Of a stretch of 64,000 nt of DNA, positions 1-12,345 are shown in pieces; positions within the stretch are counted from its first letter, which is position 1, and each line of letters begins with the position of its first letter. Below the pieces are notes generated by a model. It was not told the origin of the DNA, did not search any database, and worked only from the letters and a program-made list of their open reading frames with translations. The stretch spans positions 248,001 through 312,000 of the forward strand of contig JAQJVL010000608.1 of assembly GCA_035578905.1 (NCBI GenBank), in the 5' to 3' direction. Origin of the DNA: Stictocephala bisonia (Eukaryota; Arthropoda; Insecta; Hemiptera; Membracidae). A program made the position numbers and the translations under genes.

Positions 1-1020
1 CAACAGTTTTCTAAACCTATACAGACCCCTCAGTCTGCCAAGCGCACGCTGTGAGGCGTGAGTCACATGGTCAGAAAAAGTAAGATCACGGTCAAGGACG
101 ACGCCGAGAACCTTAGCCTTGTCACACACAGCCAGGCTCCCACCATCGAGCACGACCATCAATCCACTCTCTTCAAGGGCCCGTATCAGATTGTGTGGTG
201 CTACATGAAGGACTGTGCACTTGCTTGCGTTGAGCTTCAGACCATTGGACACCGACCAAGAGCTGATTCTTTGAAGATCAGAGTTGATCTGATCAATGGC
301 GGTGTCAATCTGTTCAGGCTCATACGACAAGTGCAATTGTCAGTCGTCCGCATATAAATGAGCGGAACAGTGTTGAACACAACTGGGAAAATCAGACGTG
401 TACAAATTAAATAGGACTGGCCCAAGGCAACTACCTTGTGGAACACCCCGTAATTTGAGGAGAGGCATAGATGTCTCGTTGCCAAGCTTGGTGACCTGCT
501 GTCTTTCTTCTAGATATGATTTCATCCACCTAATTACTCTCTCACCAAATCTATAATAATTCATTTTGGCTAGCAACATCTCATGACTTATAGAATCAAA
601 AGCTTGAGAATAATCTAGCATAATGAGAGAGCTGATCTGTCCTTTATCTTTTGCTTCAAATAGATCACTAAACAAGTTGGTAAGGGCAATGGATGTACCA
701 TAGTTTTGTCTAAATCCAGATTGTAACTTTGGTAAAATATGTTCTTCATTGACATGGGTGGTTATTTGTTTGATAACTATCTTCTCGACAATTTTAGATA
801 TTGCAGGTAATATTGAGATGGGTCTCAGCTGCTCTACACAAGTGGGTACATTAACCTTCGGGAGTGGATGAACAATACTTTTTTCCAGTTGTCAGGAAAC
901 ACACCATTTGTCAAGCATCTGTTCACCAAGTGTGTGATTGCTCCCAAAGCATACGGACTCGCTGCTTTGATCATTTGTATAGGCAAGCCATCACAAATGA
1001 TCAATATACATCATTTATCA
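1..1020 (-). pseudogene. Non-LTR retrotransposon (LINE) reverse-transcriptase fragment, degenerate
   Basis: The minus strand reads through most of a LINE reverse transcriptase. From right to left come a pre-RT segment (DGLPIQMIKAASPYALGAI), RPISILPAISKIVEK (RT motif 1-2 region), LDYSQAFDSISH (first catalytic Asp), GVPQGSCLGPVLFNLY, and the catalytic LYADD at 343-357. The thumb follows (WSVSNGLKLNASKC, then AKVLGVVLDRDLTFSDHV) and runs off the left edge of the window. It is inactive. A TGA lies directly after YADD (340-342), and a 1-nt deletion in an A-run (six T at 879-884 on the plus strand) shifts the frame between the two upstream segments. The motifs are of the CR1/Jockey type rather than RTE. 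The endonuclease end is missing, because the sequence gives way to a minisatellite near 1150. The RT identity is certain; the clade is inferred. Confidence 0.93.
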
Positions 1021-1151
1021 CTTTTTCACATAACGTATATTTTAACTCCAGTGTTGTATCTTCCACTGTTTTTGAGTTGCCGCATGTATCACGTCTACAG
1101 TAACCCTCAAAATACATTGGTGTGATAAAACTACAATGTTCACAACAGTGC

Positions 1152-1829
1152 AAATGTTTAACTTCAAACAACATCAGAATTAGTTGTCGTACCTGACACA
1201 TGTTTAACTTGAAACAACATCAGAGTTAGTTGTCGTACCTGACACATGTTTAACTTCAAACAACATCAGAGTTAGTTGTCGTACCTGACACATGTTTAAC
1301 TTGAAACATCAGAGTTAGTTGTCGTACCTGACACATGTTTAACTTCAAACATCAGAGTTAGTTGTCGTACCTGACACATGTTTAACTTGAAACAACATCA
1401 GAGTTAGTTGTCGTACCTTGACACATGTTTAACTTCAAACAACATCAGAGTTAGTTGTCGTACCTGACACATGTTTAACTTGAAACAACATCAGAGTTAG
1501 TTGTCGTACCTGACACATGTTTAACTTCAAACATCAGAGTTAGTTGTCGTACCTGACACATGTTTAACTTGAAAAAACTTCAGAGTTAGTTGTCGTACCT
1601 GACACATGTTTAACTTGAAACATCAGAGTTAGTTGTCGTACCTGACACATGTTTAACTTGAAACATCAGAGTTAGTTGTCGTACCTGACACATGTTTAAC
1701 TTCAAACATCAGAGTTAGTTGTCGTACCTGACACATGTTTAACTTCAAACAACATCAGAGTTAGTTGTCGTACCTGACACATGTTTAACTTCAAACATCA
1801 GAGTTAGTTGTCGTACCTGACACATGTTT
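1152..1829. repeat. Minisatellite, 46/42-bp unit, about 15 copies
   Basis: The unit begins ACATGTTTAACTT and contains CAGAGTTAGTTGTCGTACC. Units differ mainly by presence or absence of a 4-bp AACA (46 versus 42 bp) and by C/G in CTTCAAA versus CTTGAAA. The array lies directly beside the broken LINE fragment. No coding sense. Confidence 0.97.
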
Positions 1830-3334
1830 ACGTTACCTTCGGTTATCGCCCTAAAACAATTTATGACAAACTCTCACACTGTAACAGTAATCTTATTCCA
1901 ATTTCAACGTAAAAGCGATTTTATTAATATTGGCCAAAATATTGATTCTTATAAAATAAAATACAGATATTATAAATTATGTTATTTTAACCAATCGCGC
2001 AGAAACTACGCATTAAATTAATGATATCTTTTACTGTATCATAACTTTATGGTTTATTGGGCCGTATATTAGGTCCATTACTTTTTATGGATACAGTGAA
2101 CTTTATCAAATAAAATACCTCTGAAAATTTTATGCTGTTAACACCACACTGATTGTGTGCAAGTAAATTACTCAAATCAAATAACGATACATAATTTCAA
2201 TTAGAGTTTAAAATAAATTACAAAATATGGATCTATTGTCCATGAAAAGGCAGAGCTTCGAAAATTAAGGTTTTACTTTTGTGGCGGTCGAGTGGCTGGG
2301 CTGGAAGACCATGCGAGTAGAAAATGCCCAAACTAAATAATCAATATACAACAAATATTGACTGGCTTAAATTAAAGTTTAAAAACAAAGGTTTCTCATA
2401 TTTTATATTTCGTTTACTCTCGGTGAATAATCACTCCGGGCATGGTACGGGGAATATAGAATTAGTGGAATAAATTCTTCAAAGCAAAGTAAAGAATAGT
2501 AAACACAGGGAGTCGAGTAGATCATCTTTTAGGTTCTTTGGCCTACCACATTCCTCAGACTGACTTGTGATAGGTTGTACGTATATTATACATACACAAT
2601 TGGAGACATGATAAAAATCGTAATCAACACACAAGGGATAAAAATACATTGAGAATTCCTTGACAAATACTTAGAATGATTGGAATAAGACCAACGTTTA
2701 GAGGAATATTTAAATACTGTATACAATAAAATATTGGAAGAAATACCTTGGTGAGCGCCAACGCATTTACATTAGGCCCAATCAGTTCCTGAACAATAGA
2801 AGCTATTAATCGGTAAATGAGCTTTTCCTTAATGCGGATGTTACTTTTTTCCCATAAAATGTCGGTATTGTTTCATTCCATGGAGTAATGAATAGCTATT
2901 TTTATTTTACTGTTTAATTTTAAATTGTAGTTTTTACATTAAGCTAAATCACCTTTTTGTAACACTATAACTGATGAAAAAGACTGAGTGTCAGTAAATA
3001 AGTATGGAAAAAAGCAGCTCTCTGCAGAGAAATAAACTGAGTAAAATGCACTATTAAAAGTATTTTAAAGTAATAAAACTCTACTTTAATCAATAAAAAT
3101 TTTTTGTTGTTAAATGTGGACAAGTTCGCTGGTCGGAGATTGCCTATTTATGGGAACGGTTTGTAGGAATTTGTTTGCCATTAAAATACTTTACAGGGCA
3201 GGGGAAACTAGTTTTCGATCCACAAAAATGTTTGAGCTTTGAAGAGTGCTTCAGAACTTGATTTTAAAAGATATTGAAGTATGCAGTTGTATTTTACATA
3301 TTGTCTGACAAGACAATATATGTATATATGTCTT

Positions 3335-3338
<4 letters not shown>
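1830..3338. other. AT-rich spacer, nothing recognised
   Basis: No reading frame with recognisable protein similarity, no RNA gene and no clear repeat. A slightly GC-richer patch near 2280-2330 was checked for a tRNA-like fold and does not give one. Confidence 0.6.
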
Positions 3339-3382
<44 letters not shown>

Positions 3383-3390
3383 TTTTTTTT
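3339..3390. repeat. (AT)n microsatellite followed by GTGTG and a T-run
   Basis: About 19 AT dinucleotides at 3339-3376, then GTGTG and a run of T. Confidence 0.95.
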
Positions 3391-4412
3391 TCCAATTTTA
3401 GAATGTTTTAATGGTCTTTTCATCAGCTGGATCTGAAATCCTGCTTGCTATTTTTAACATTTCTTAGTTAAAGTAATGTATCTAATTTTGTAATGTGTGA
3501 TGTTTGATTATGTAATGTTGGTAAGACTAAATTTTCAAACTATTGTTTTATTTTTTTAAATCAACAAATTATGTGTTGGGACCAAAATTATTTGAAATGA
3601 ATTCTGAGCCATTTACATAAACGTTCTGAGAGTTTACATAAACGTTCAGTGCTGTGATGAACGAAGCCGTAGAAAATAAATAAATAAATCTGTTACTGTA
3701 GAAATAATAAGATAATCAAGTGTATCGAAATAATCAAACATTTTACAAGGTAAACAATACACAACTGTCGATGCAGATATTATTTGTACCCGAGTTTGAA
3801 GGTCGTTTTCTAAGAAACTAAGAAGCCTATGAACACTAAAATCATACAATTGTTTTCCTTGTTTAATTGTGCGTTATGGCATATGAATTTCATAATTTTA
3901 AAATAATTTCTAATAATTTTTATCTTAGTTGGAACAAAAAGTACAGGAATTTGAATTAGTTTTCACTTAGCATCAAATTTACACCGTTATTACTAAAAAA
4001 ATCCGTTCATATAGTGCATTTATATTTTAAGACGTGGTTGATAGAAATGTTTTCTATAAGTTTCATTAATTTTAAATGTTTATGTGTTCAAGAAAAAAAG
4101 TTCTCATCAATTACCTGAAACATTGTTTTCTTGGTTTCTAGAGGTCGTAAAATCAATTATTTGCTCTTGTTGAAATCAAAGTAACTAATTTGAACAATAT
4201 TATTTCTGTGCTATTTAACGGTGTTAAGCTAATTATTCTGATCAAAAATTACACTTAATGGAACACAACTAAAAAATTGATCTATCAAATTATCTACGGA
4301 AATTATAACGATGTTGTGAGAGAGTTTCCATATTTTTGCACCATATATAGCTTTATATTATTGTAAGTTTTCTTAGTAGTCTTACAATACATTCAGTACT
4401 GATAGTCTTACA
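3391..4412. other. AT-rich spacer, nothing recognised
   Basis: No recognisable gene or repeat. Direct homopolymer-rich AT sequence only. Confidence 0.6.
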
Positions 4413-4742
4413 ATACAAGTCTGGGTTTCCAAACTTAACATTCTACCATTCCCATGTATTTATAATAATTACACTCTTCTCTTTGTAAAACAAAATCCAG
4501 ATTTATTCCCGGACAATAGAAAGCCCACTTGCGCCATGAGAAATATTCATAATATAAATTTACCGTCACATAAGAGGGCTTCTTTTCCGAAATCCCTTAA
4601 TTACATGGGAATAAAACTGTTAAATAAAATGCCACTATATCTTAAACAGGAAAAATCCGTACAAAAGTTCAAGACGCTGCTCCGTGAATTCATAATGGGT
4701 CGCCTTTTTTACTCTATTAATGAATACTTAAACAGATCATAA
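4413..4742 (+). pseudogene. LINE reverse-transcriptase C-terminal tail (3' fragment)
   Basis: One open frame runs from about 4413 to a TAA at 4740-4742. It gives VWVSKLNILPFPCIYNNY, then LPSHKRASFPKSLNYMGIK, LLNKMPLYLKQ and FKTLLREFIMGRLFYSINEYL. This is the layout of the post-RT C-terminal tail of insect Jockey/CR1-type LINE ORF2 proteins: a conserved LPxPCxY start, an LPSH block, a YMGIKLxNKxP block, then FK..LREF and FYS..EYL at the end. Nothing upstream of about 4410 fits an RT, so this is a 5'-truncated copy. The surviving 110 codons have no stop, so the truncation may be fairly recent. No clear poly(A) or simple-repeat tail follows. Confidence 0.85.
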
Positions 4743-4988
4743 CAAAATTGTTTTTGCTGTGCATATGCAGGCTCTTATTTATTCATTGATATTAATGTTT
4801 TTAATTGAAGAATGTAACGTGTGAATTATCTTTTGTTGTCATTGTCTTAGTTATAACATCTTCAAAATGTATTTTAGTGATTAATATGTAATTAGATATT
4901 ATTCATTAAATGATAATGTCACCTGCTTATTTAACTTTTGTAAACGTTATTTGAGAGTTAATATATTGAATTGGATTCTTTTATAAAA
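4743..4988. other. Spacer after LINE tail
   Basis: AT-rich; may include 3' UTR of the LINE tail. Nothing else seen. Confidence 0.5.
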
Positions 4989-5523
4989 GAAAGAACTGGC
5001 TTAGCTGTGCCTAGACCAGTCTGAAACCTGTATCCATGTTAAGGAAACTACAATATTGACCTTAGGTTGGTTTATTTGTTCATTAACCACCTTGTGAAAG
5101 AACTGGCTCAGCTGTGCCTAGACCAGTCTGAAACCTGTATCCATGTTAAGGAAACTACAATATTGACCTTAGGTTGGTTTATTTGTTCATTAACCACCTT
5201 GTGAAAGAACTGGCTCAGCTGTGCCTAGACCAGTCTGAAACCTGTATCCATGTTAAGGAAACTACAATATTAACCTTAGGTTGGTTTATTTGTTCATTAA
5301 CCACCTTGTGAAAGAACTGGCTCAGCTGTGCCTAGACCAGTCTGAAACCTGTATCCATGTTAAGGAAACTACAATATTGACCTTAGGTTGGTTTATTTGT
5401 TCATTAACCACCTTGTGAAAGAACTGGCTTAGCTGTGCCTAGACCAGTCTGAAACCTGTATCCATGTTAAGGAAACTACAATATTGACCTAAGGTTGGTT
5501 TATTTGTTCATTAACCACCTTGT
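4989..5523. repeat. Tandem repeat, 107-bp unit, exactly 5 copies
   Basis: Units start GAAAGAACTGG at 4989, 5096, 5203, 5310 and 5417. The array ends at GAAAGCC (5524). Units differ by only a handful of substitutions (for example GGCTTAGC versus GGCTCAGC) and have no indels. Confidence 0.98.
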
Positions 5524-6187
5524 GAAAGCCAATATAGCTTTAAACCTATTACAAACTAACATATGTCTGGGCTATTGACATGAATTTAGCCTTCTATACA
5601 TGTTTTTAAGTTAATTCTTAAAGTATTGTAATACATACAAATGTCTTGAGAATCTCTAACTTGTAATTGTTTAGTCTCGTTGTAACGTGTCCAATCTGGA
5701 CATTGTACTGTACCGTACTTGCTGCAGCTGCTTGTTGACTTAGTCAAACAACTATCATACAAAGCATTAGCTAAGTACAAAATGATAAATATTTGTAAGA
5801 ATTTGAAAAAAAGATACCATTAACGAAAATTTACATTTTAAAATTGTATTAGACTGGCCATATATAATTTAAAATACATGATAGCAATGCCAGAACATAC
5901 ATTTTTAAGTGGTATTAATTATGGGCAGACATACATTCAGGAACTCAATGTAGCAGAAAAAGGATTGTGAAAAGGGTCAGTTAATAACGAAATTTTAATA
6001 CAAAATTACCGAGATGGTACAAAATGTCTGTAAATTTTATCTACAACTAAAAAAAAAAACGCTGTCTTAGACGCAGGTTTTACTCACTGCCACTTCTCCC
6101 CCATAATTGCCGAGTTCATGCCTTCTGTTAGGGTCAGTTTTATTAAAGTTGCAAAATCCGTTGCACCCCCTTATATCGGGACAGGTA
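5524..6187. other. Spacer, nothing recognised
   Basis: Short open frames only (for example 5586-5780 minus, 64 codons), without recognisable similarity. Confidence 0.55.
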
Positions 6188-6575
6188 AAGATTCACGCCT
6201 AGAAACCCAAACGGCTGAGGTGGGTTGGTAGACAAGGACAGCAGGTGTTCTTTGAAGTACTGACCATCAATCTATACGTTCTCTTATGTAGATCGTTGGG
6301 ACTGACTCGCATCTAGAGTGGTGGCTGAGTTGGGGTTGGCCGACAAAGGTAGCAGGTGACTCACACATAGGAACCTAAATGGCTGATGCGCGGTTGACCG
6401 ACAAAGGTAACAGGTGACTCACACATAGGAACCTAAATGACTGAGGCGGGGTTGGCCGTCAAAGGTAGCAGGTGACTCACACATAGGAACCTAAATGACT
6501 GATGCGGGGTTGGCCGACAAGGGTAGCAGGTGACTCACACATAGGAACCTAAACGGCTGAGATGGGTTGGCCATG
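6188..6575. repeat. Tandem repeat, 58-bp unit, about 4 good and 2 degenerate copies
   Basis: The unit contains CTCACACATAGGAACCTAAA, then GGCTGAGGCGGGGTTGGCC and GGTAGCAGGTGA. Good units start at 6360, 6418, 6476 and 6534. Degenerate units lie at about 6188 and 6306. Confidence 0.93.
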
Positions 6576-7061
6576 ACCGATTTACATTAAGCTTTATTTA
6601 TTTCCTGCATTTCGTTGCATAGGGCAACTGAGATATTTAAGTTTACACAACATTATTTAAGATAACATAACATCATATGCAAACAGTACCAACATAACAA
6701 ATGCAAATTACAAGTGGTAACCCTTATTTGCCGTTAAGGAGAAAAGTGTTTTAATCCTGAAAATGACAGTAAATTTTCAATTCAATCAAGATGATCGAAC
6801 AAATTGTGAATAATTAAATATTCCTTAAACATATTAAATTCTTAATTAAAATAAATAACAAAGAACACGTCACTAAACTCAATTTATTAATTTTACTTGT
6901 TTGTATTGTAAAATCGTGATGTTAAATTGCGGCTGTTTATAATGAAATATCCTTAACTAGGAACATTAATGGCTGCATTAAATATGTAAGCGTTTCATGT
7001 ATCAAATCACACAGTGAGTCCCTATAAATCTTCAACACTCACTCAGTAACAGGGGTACAGC
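6576..7061. other. AT-rich spacer
   Basis: Nothing recognised. Confidence 0.55.
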
Positions 7062-7906
7062 GTGTTAGTAATGATGATATCAACTATAAGGACCTGTATT
7101 AGCTTAGTTATATTTAATCAAATTCAACTTTTTCAAAATACTTTTGTTTTTCTAGCACCCAAGTTTTATAATGAAATTGATAAATGGCATCTTAATTTTA
7201 AGTCAGATAGTTCTTTCAAAAAGTATCTTAAAGATAATATTTTTAAAATGTCCAAGGACAGGATGGACGGAATGTTTAATGTTCTTCAATAATTACTAAT
7301 TATTGATATTTTTTGTTATTTTTTAGTTTATTTGAGCATTTTGTTGTATAGTCTAAAACATATTGTTCTTTTTGTGTACACATTTTTTCTCTATCTTACA
7401 TTTGTTTGTTTAATAATAAACTATAAAAAGCTATGTTTGCTTGTTTCTTTTTTATATGTTTACTTTTTAATTTCTGCAACTTCTCAGATACTACAGTTCT
7501 TGTTTTATTTTTGTACGAGTATATTTATGAGTATTTTCCTTTTCCGATATTTTTCTTCGCATAAAGTACTACTTATCGGTCCAGCTGTTGGCTCCGGCGC
7601 ACCGTCAGGGAACTTGATTCTCTTGTGCTGCCGTATTGTTTCCAGATATGCTATAGTCTTTTCTAATATACGAGAATTCGTATAATCAATTACAAGTTTT
7701 TTCGACTGATTTTTGGTATTTTCATATACGAAAATGTTTGAAAACGTCACTAAGAACGTTATTGTATTAATGTTAATTGATTAATTTTATGAGTCTAAGA
7801 AACGAGTTTTGTACTTTTTTCATTGTAATTATTCTTAGTTTTTTCTTGTAACTTCAGGAGTGTATTTGTTGTATTTCCTGGAAATAAACTTCATTTGAAT
7901 TTGAAT
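7062..7906 (+). mobile_element. Probable LINE 3' end (C-terminal coding scrap plus 3' UTR with tail)
   Basis: The open frame 7062-7292 ends FVFLAPKFYNEIDKWH followed by FKKYLKDNIF. It resembles the K(F/L)YN.(L/I)P....FKK.LK..L block that ends many LINE ORF2 proteins. After about 600 bp of T-rich sequence, the segment ends in TGTATTTCCTGGAAATAAAC followed by CATTTGAATTTGAAT. A CTGGAAATAAA signal followed by short TTTGAAT repeats is a common 3' terminus of insect LINEs. I see no RT motif, so the copy is strongly 5'-truncated. The coding match alone is weak; the terminal signal in the right orientation supports it. Confidence 0.5.
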
Positions 7907-8604
7907 ATATTAATTTGCTCAGCGTTCATTTTGCAAGTTGCCATTAACAAAGTTAAATTTACTTAAGTTAATTGGAACAATTGCGAAATAAAAATCAATT
8001 TAACTATGCAACCAACACCAAAGTTAATAAGAATGAGAAATAAAAATCATCATTTACAAAAGAAAATCAATGCAATCGTAAACAAAAGTTTATATTTCAA
8101 ACATGCCTATCTATAATAAGTTGATATTCTGTTTTAAGCTGTATAACTTATGATTAAAAGCAATGTTTATAATTATTTAAAACATATTAACGTTTTATAT
8201 AGATCTAAAGAATTATATTGAAACAAATCTACTTAGCAGTTAAAATATGGTTGTTTTAACTTGTTATGACTTAATTATTTTATGACATAAAATGGCATGT
8301 CGTTTAATTTTTGAAACATTTTGACTGGCTACAAAAATGTATATGTTTAAATCAAATTTTTATTATTGTGGCGTTTGCATATCAAGGGGTAGATTGATCT
8401 GTTCCAAACGTAACTAAAAGTGCAGATCGTAGCAAAAACAATCCAGGCAGGTCTATTTCAAGCTCTAACGACTAATCCAGCAGGAAACGCCAACAGAGAA
8501 CACCGTGCACTCTGAACAACGGAGTGAGACATTCAACATGACTACTACGCAACGTACCAAAGCAGCATCTCAAGTGAAATAAATTAATAGCTTTACAACG
8601 TACA
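7907..8604. other. AT-rich spacer
   Basis: Nothing recognised. 8380-8580 is somewhat more GC-rich without identifiable content. Confidence 0.5.
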
Positions 8605-10345
8605 TTTTAAGACATAATTAATCAAACCAATGTACTACATCAAATCAGACTAAATTCGAGGCGGTAAGTAATCAAACCAACGTACAATACTAGAACAAAC
8701 ATGACTACATTTTAGGAGGTAAATAATTAAACTAATATATTAGATCAAATCTGACTAAATTTTAGAAGTAAATAATTAAACTAATATACTAGATCAAACC
8801 TGACTAAATTTTAGGCGGTAAGTAATCAAACCAACGTACAATACTAGAACAAACATGACTACATTTTAGGAGGTAAATAATTAAACTAATATACTAGATC
8901 AAATCTGACTAAATTTTAGAAGTAAATAATTAAACTAATATACTAGATCAAACCTGACTAAATTTTAGGCGGTAAGTAATCAAACCAACGTGCTAGATCA
9001 AACACGACTACTAGATCAAATCTGACTAAATTTTAGAAGTAAATAATTAAACTAATATACTAGATCAAACCTGACTAAATTTTAGGCGGTAAGTAATCAA
9101 ACCAACGTACAATACTAGAACAAACATGACTACATTTTAGGAGGTAAATAATTAAACTAATATACTAGATCAAATCTGACTAAATTTTAGAAGTAAATAA
9201 TTGAACTAATATACTAGATCAAACCTGACTAAATTTTAGGCGGTAAGTAATCAAACCAACGTAAAGTACTAAATCAAACATGACTAAATTTTAGGAGGTA
9301 AATAATCAAAGTAATGATAGGATCACACCTGACTTAATTCAAGGAGGTAAATAATCAAACCAACGTACTAGACCAAACACGATTAAGTTTTAGGAGGTAA
9401 ATAATCAAACCAACGTCCTAGATCAAACACGATTAAGTTTTAGGAGGTAAATAATCAAACCAACGTACTAGACCAAACACGATTAAGTTTTAGGAGGTAA
9501 ATAATCAAACCAACGTACTAGACCAAACACGATTAAGTTTTAGGAGGTAAATAATCAAACCAACGTACTAGACCAAACATGACTAAGTTTTAGGAGGTAA
9601 ATAATCAAACCAACGTACTAGACCAAACACGATTAAGTTTTAGGAGGTAAATAATCAAACCAACGTACTAGACCAAACACGATTAAGTTTTAGGAGGTAA
9701 ATAATCAAACCAACGTACTAGACCAAACACGATTAAGTTTTAGGAGGTAAATAATCAAACCAACGTACTAGATCAAACACGATTAAGTTTTAGGAGGTAA
9801 ATAATCAAACCAACGTACTAGACCAAACACGATTAAGTTTTAGGAGGTAAATAATCAAAATAACGTACTAGATCAAAAAAGACTAAATTTTAGAGGTAAA
9901 TAATTAAACTAATATACTAGATCAAATCTCACTAAAATTTAGGCGGTAAGTAATCAAACCAACGTATAGTACTAAATCAAACATGACTAAATTTTAGAGG
10001 TATATAATCAAACTAATATACTAGATCAAATATGGCTGAATTTTAGGATATAAACAACCAAACTATTATACTAGATCAACCACGACTAAATTTTAGGAGT
10101 TAAATAATCAAAGTTATCTACTAGATCAAACCTGACTAAATTAGAGGCGATAAATAATCAATAGTAGAGGCGGTACTAGATCAGACCTGAATACAAATTA
10201 TGAGGGAAATTATAATCAAACTGATGTACTAAATCAAACATGAGTAAATTTTAGGAAATAAATAATCAAACAAAATGTACTAATTCAATCCTGAAGTACA
10301 ATAGAGGCTGTAAATAAACAATAACTATAAAATCAAAACTTACAT
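8605..10345. repeat. Tandem array, 50-bp unit with 154-bp higher-order repeat
   Basis: The basic unit contains GGAGGTAAATAATCAAACC, AACGTACTAGA and a GATTAAGTTTTA-type segment. Between 9357 and 9870 there are about ten nearly identical 50-bp units. To the left (about 8650-9300) three diverged units form a 154-bp higher-order unit starting GCGGTAAG at 8661, 8815, 8969 and 9086 (shortened step), then 9240. To the right (9870-10345) the units decay. Confidence 0.97.
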
Positions 10346-10394
10346 TATTCTAGGAGTAGTCACGGTTTTAGACCAGACCTGTATATTAGTCGGT

Positions 10395-10825
10395 ACTGGT
10401 GACGCAGTGTTTTACCCCATCTACTTGGGTTGGGGCGATAGTAAGGGTAGGCGATAGGTTATATGCACAGTCCTCTTGGTACCGACATGGCGTCCACTCA
10501 ACGGTTGCCATCGACGTGGTCACTACTGGAGAAGTCTTAGGTGTCAATATTGGGCGGCAGTCAAGGTTCAGATGTTGTGTATGGAAAAGAACTGAGTGTC
10601 AGGCTTGTCAGTTAGCTGAAAATCCGACCAACACTATGTGGATCGGATTCCACGTAAAGCTGTAGGTCTCTTAGTTGCCTTAGCTATTAAGATATTAATA
10701 AATAGCTCTTTCTGAGGAACAGTGGACATCAGTTAGTAACAATTACTAATCTTTTTCATCTACAATCATCACACTCATTCGCCTCTAATATTCGCCAATA
10801 TCCCTACAAATGGCGTCTTACTAAT
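10395..10825 (+). mobile_element. Dispersed element of unknown class, copy 1
   Basis: This segment matches the reverse complement of about 51065-51445 over most of its length, with scattered substitutions and indels. Both copies share GGCGATAGGTT, GACATGGCGTCC, GCTGAAAATC.GACCAACAC, GATTCCACGTAAA and CAGTTAGTAAC. An 88-codon open frame (10399-10665) includes SWYRHGVHSTVAIDVVTTGE and a Cys-rich part (FRCCVWKRTECQACQ). The H-S-x-A...TGEVL pattern faintly recalls the core of Mutator-like transposases of animals, but that is only a suggestion, and the frame is broken in copy 2. No terminal inverted repeats were found. The two-copy repeat is certain; the class is unknown. Confidence 0.75.
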
Positions 10826-11649
10826 GAATAATAATAATATTTTAGATATACGTTACAAACTAGTCAGGCCATAGGCTATTCATATCGAGTTAAATGCTAC
10901 CTTACCATTACTCGTTGGAAACACATGCAACCTTACCTGAAAAAAAGGAAGCATCATTAACACTTGAATTTAAGAACACGTTATTGGTTAAAATTTAAAG
11001 ATTACAGACACCAACTTACATACTGTAGTGGTTTCCTTATATATTTTGAATCTTAATCATATATTTTGTCTTTAGGGTCTTTGATGTTTTGGTTTTATAG
11101 TTTAGGTCCTACCTTGTTAAAACAAATTCTTCCAAGCCTTCAATATTACTTTTGGCCGATTTAATATATATATTTTTTAGTGTGCTCTGTTTTGCTATCA
11201 GTTACAGTGTTTTTTATCTACATTATTGTTAGGCTCATCATATGCCTAATATATGATATTCTTATTCATTCGTATCTAATATGTGTTCAATTCAACTTCG
11301 TTGTATGCTTTATTTTTGGGCGTTAATGCCTTCTTATGTGTGGCGTTTGTTATGTATTTTTCATAATTCATCAACATTTTCACGATTAGCAATGGTTGAA
11401 AATGAGTGTTATACATATTGTTTTTTTTTTCTAATTAGGTTTTACTACCTGATTATCAAATTATTATCTCTGGCATATAATTGATAAAATAAAAATATGG
11501 AGTAAACCTAACATAATTTTACACCGATTAACTTCTCACGAACATTCACATCCTCAGCGTTAAAACTTAGTAAATGAATTTAATAGGTTTATTGGCCCTT
11601 GTAGCATTTATCATTGAGCAAGGTATTAAAAATAATTTGAAAATTTGAC
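10826..11649. other. AT-rich spacer
   Basis: Nothing recognised. Confidence 0.55.
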
Positions 11650-12345
11650 TATTGCATTTGACATCCTTGCTGATCCTAACACGTAAGTGTTGTCAACTAT
11701 CACTATGACGACGTGAAATGGCATTCTTGCTGATCCTGACACGTAAGTGTTGTCAAATATCACTATGATGACGTGAAATGACTCCCTTGCTGATACTGAC
11801 TCTTATGCGTTGCCAAATATTACTATGATGACGTGAAATTACATACTTGCTGATCCTTACACGTAAGTGTTATCAACTAACACTACTATGACGTGAAATG
11901 TCATCCTTGCTGATCATGACACGTAATTGTTGTCAACTATCACTATGATGACATGATACGAAATCCCTGCTCATTCTGACACGTGTTCTCAACTATCACT
12001 ATGACGACGTGAAATGAAATTCTTGCTGATTCTGACACGTAAGTGTTGTCAAGTATCACTATGATGATGTGGAATGATATCCTTGCTGATCCTGACACGT
12101 AAGTGTTGTCAACTATTACTATGATGACGTGAAATGTCATTCTTGCTAATCATGACACGTAAGTGGTATCAACTATTACTATGATGACGTGATATGAAAT
12201 CCCTGCTCATCCTGACACGTGTTGTCATTTATCACTATGATGACGTGAAATGACATCCTTGTTGATCCTGTATAGTGACAACTATTAATGTGACGATGTG
12301 AAATTACATTCTTGCTGATCCTGACACATAAGTGTTATCAACTGT
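11650..12345. repeat. Tandem array, about 60-bp unit, block A
   Basis: The unit contains TATGATGACGTGAAATG, CTTGCTGATCCTGACACGTA and AGTGTTGTCAACTATCAC. About 11 diverged copies, most spaced 60 bp. Confidence 0.95.

Noticed and set aside
58..357. Plus-strand 99-codon frame
   Set aside because: Shadow of the minus-strand reverse transcriptase.
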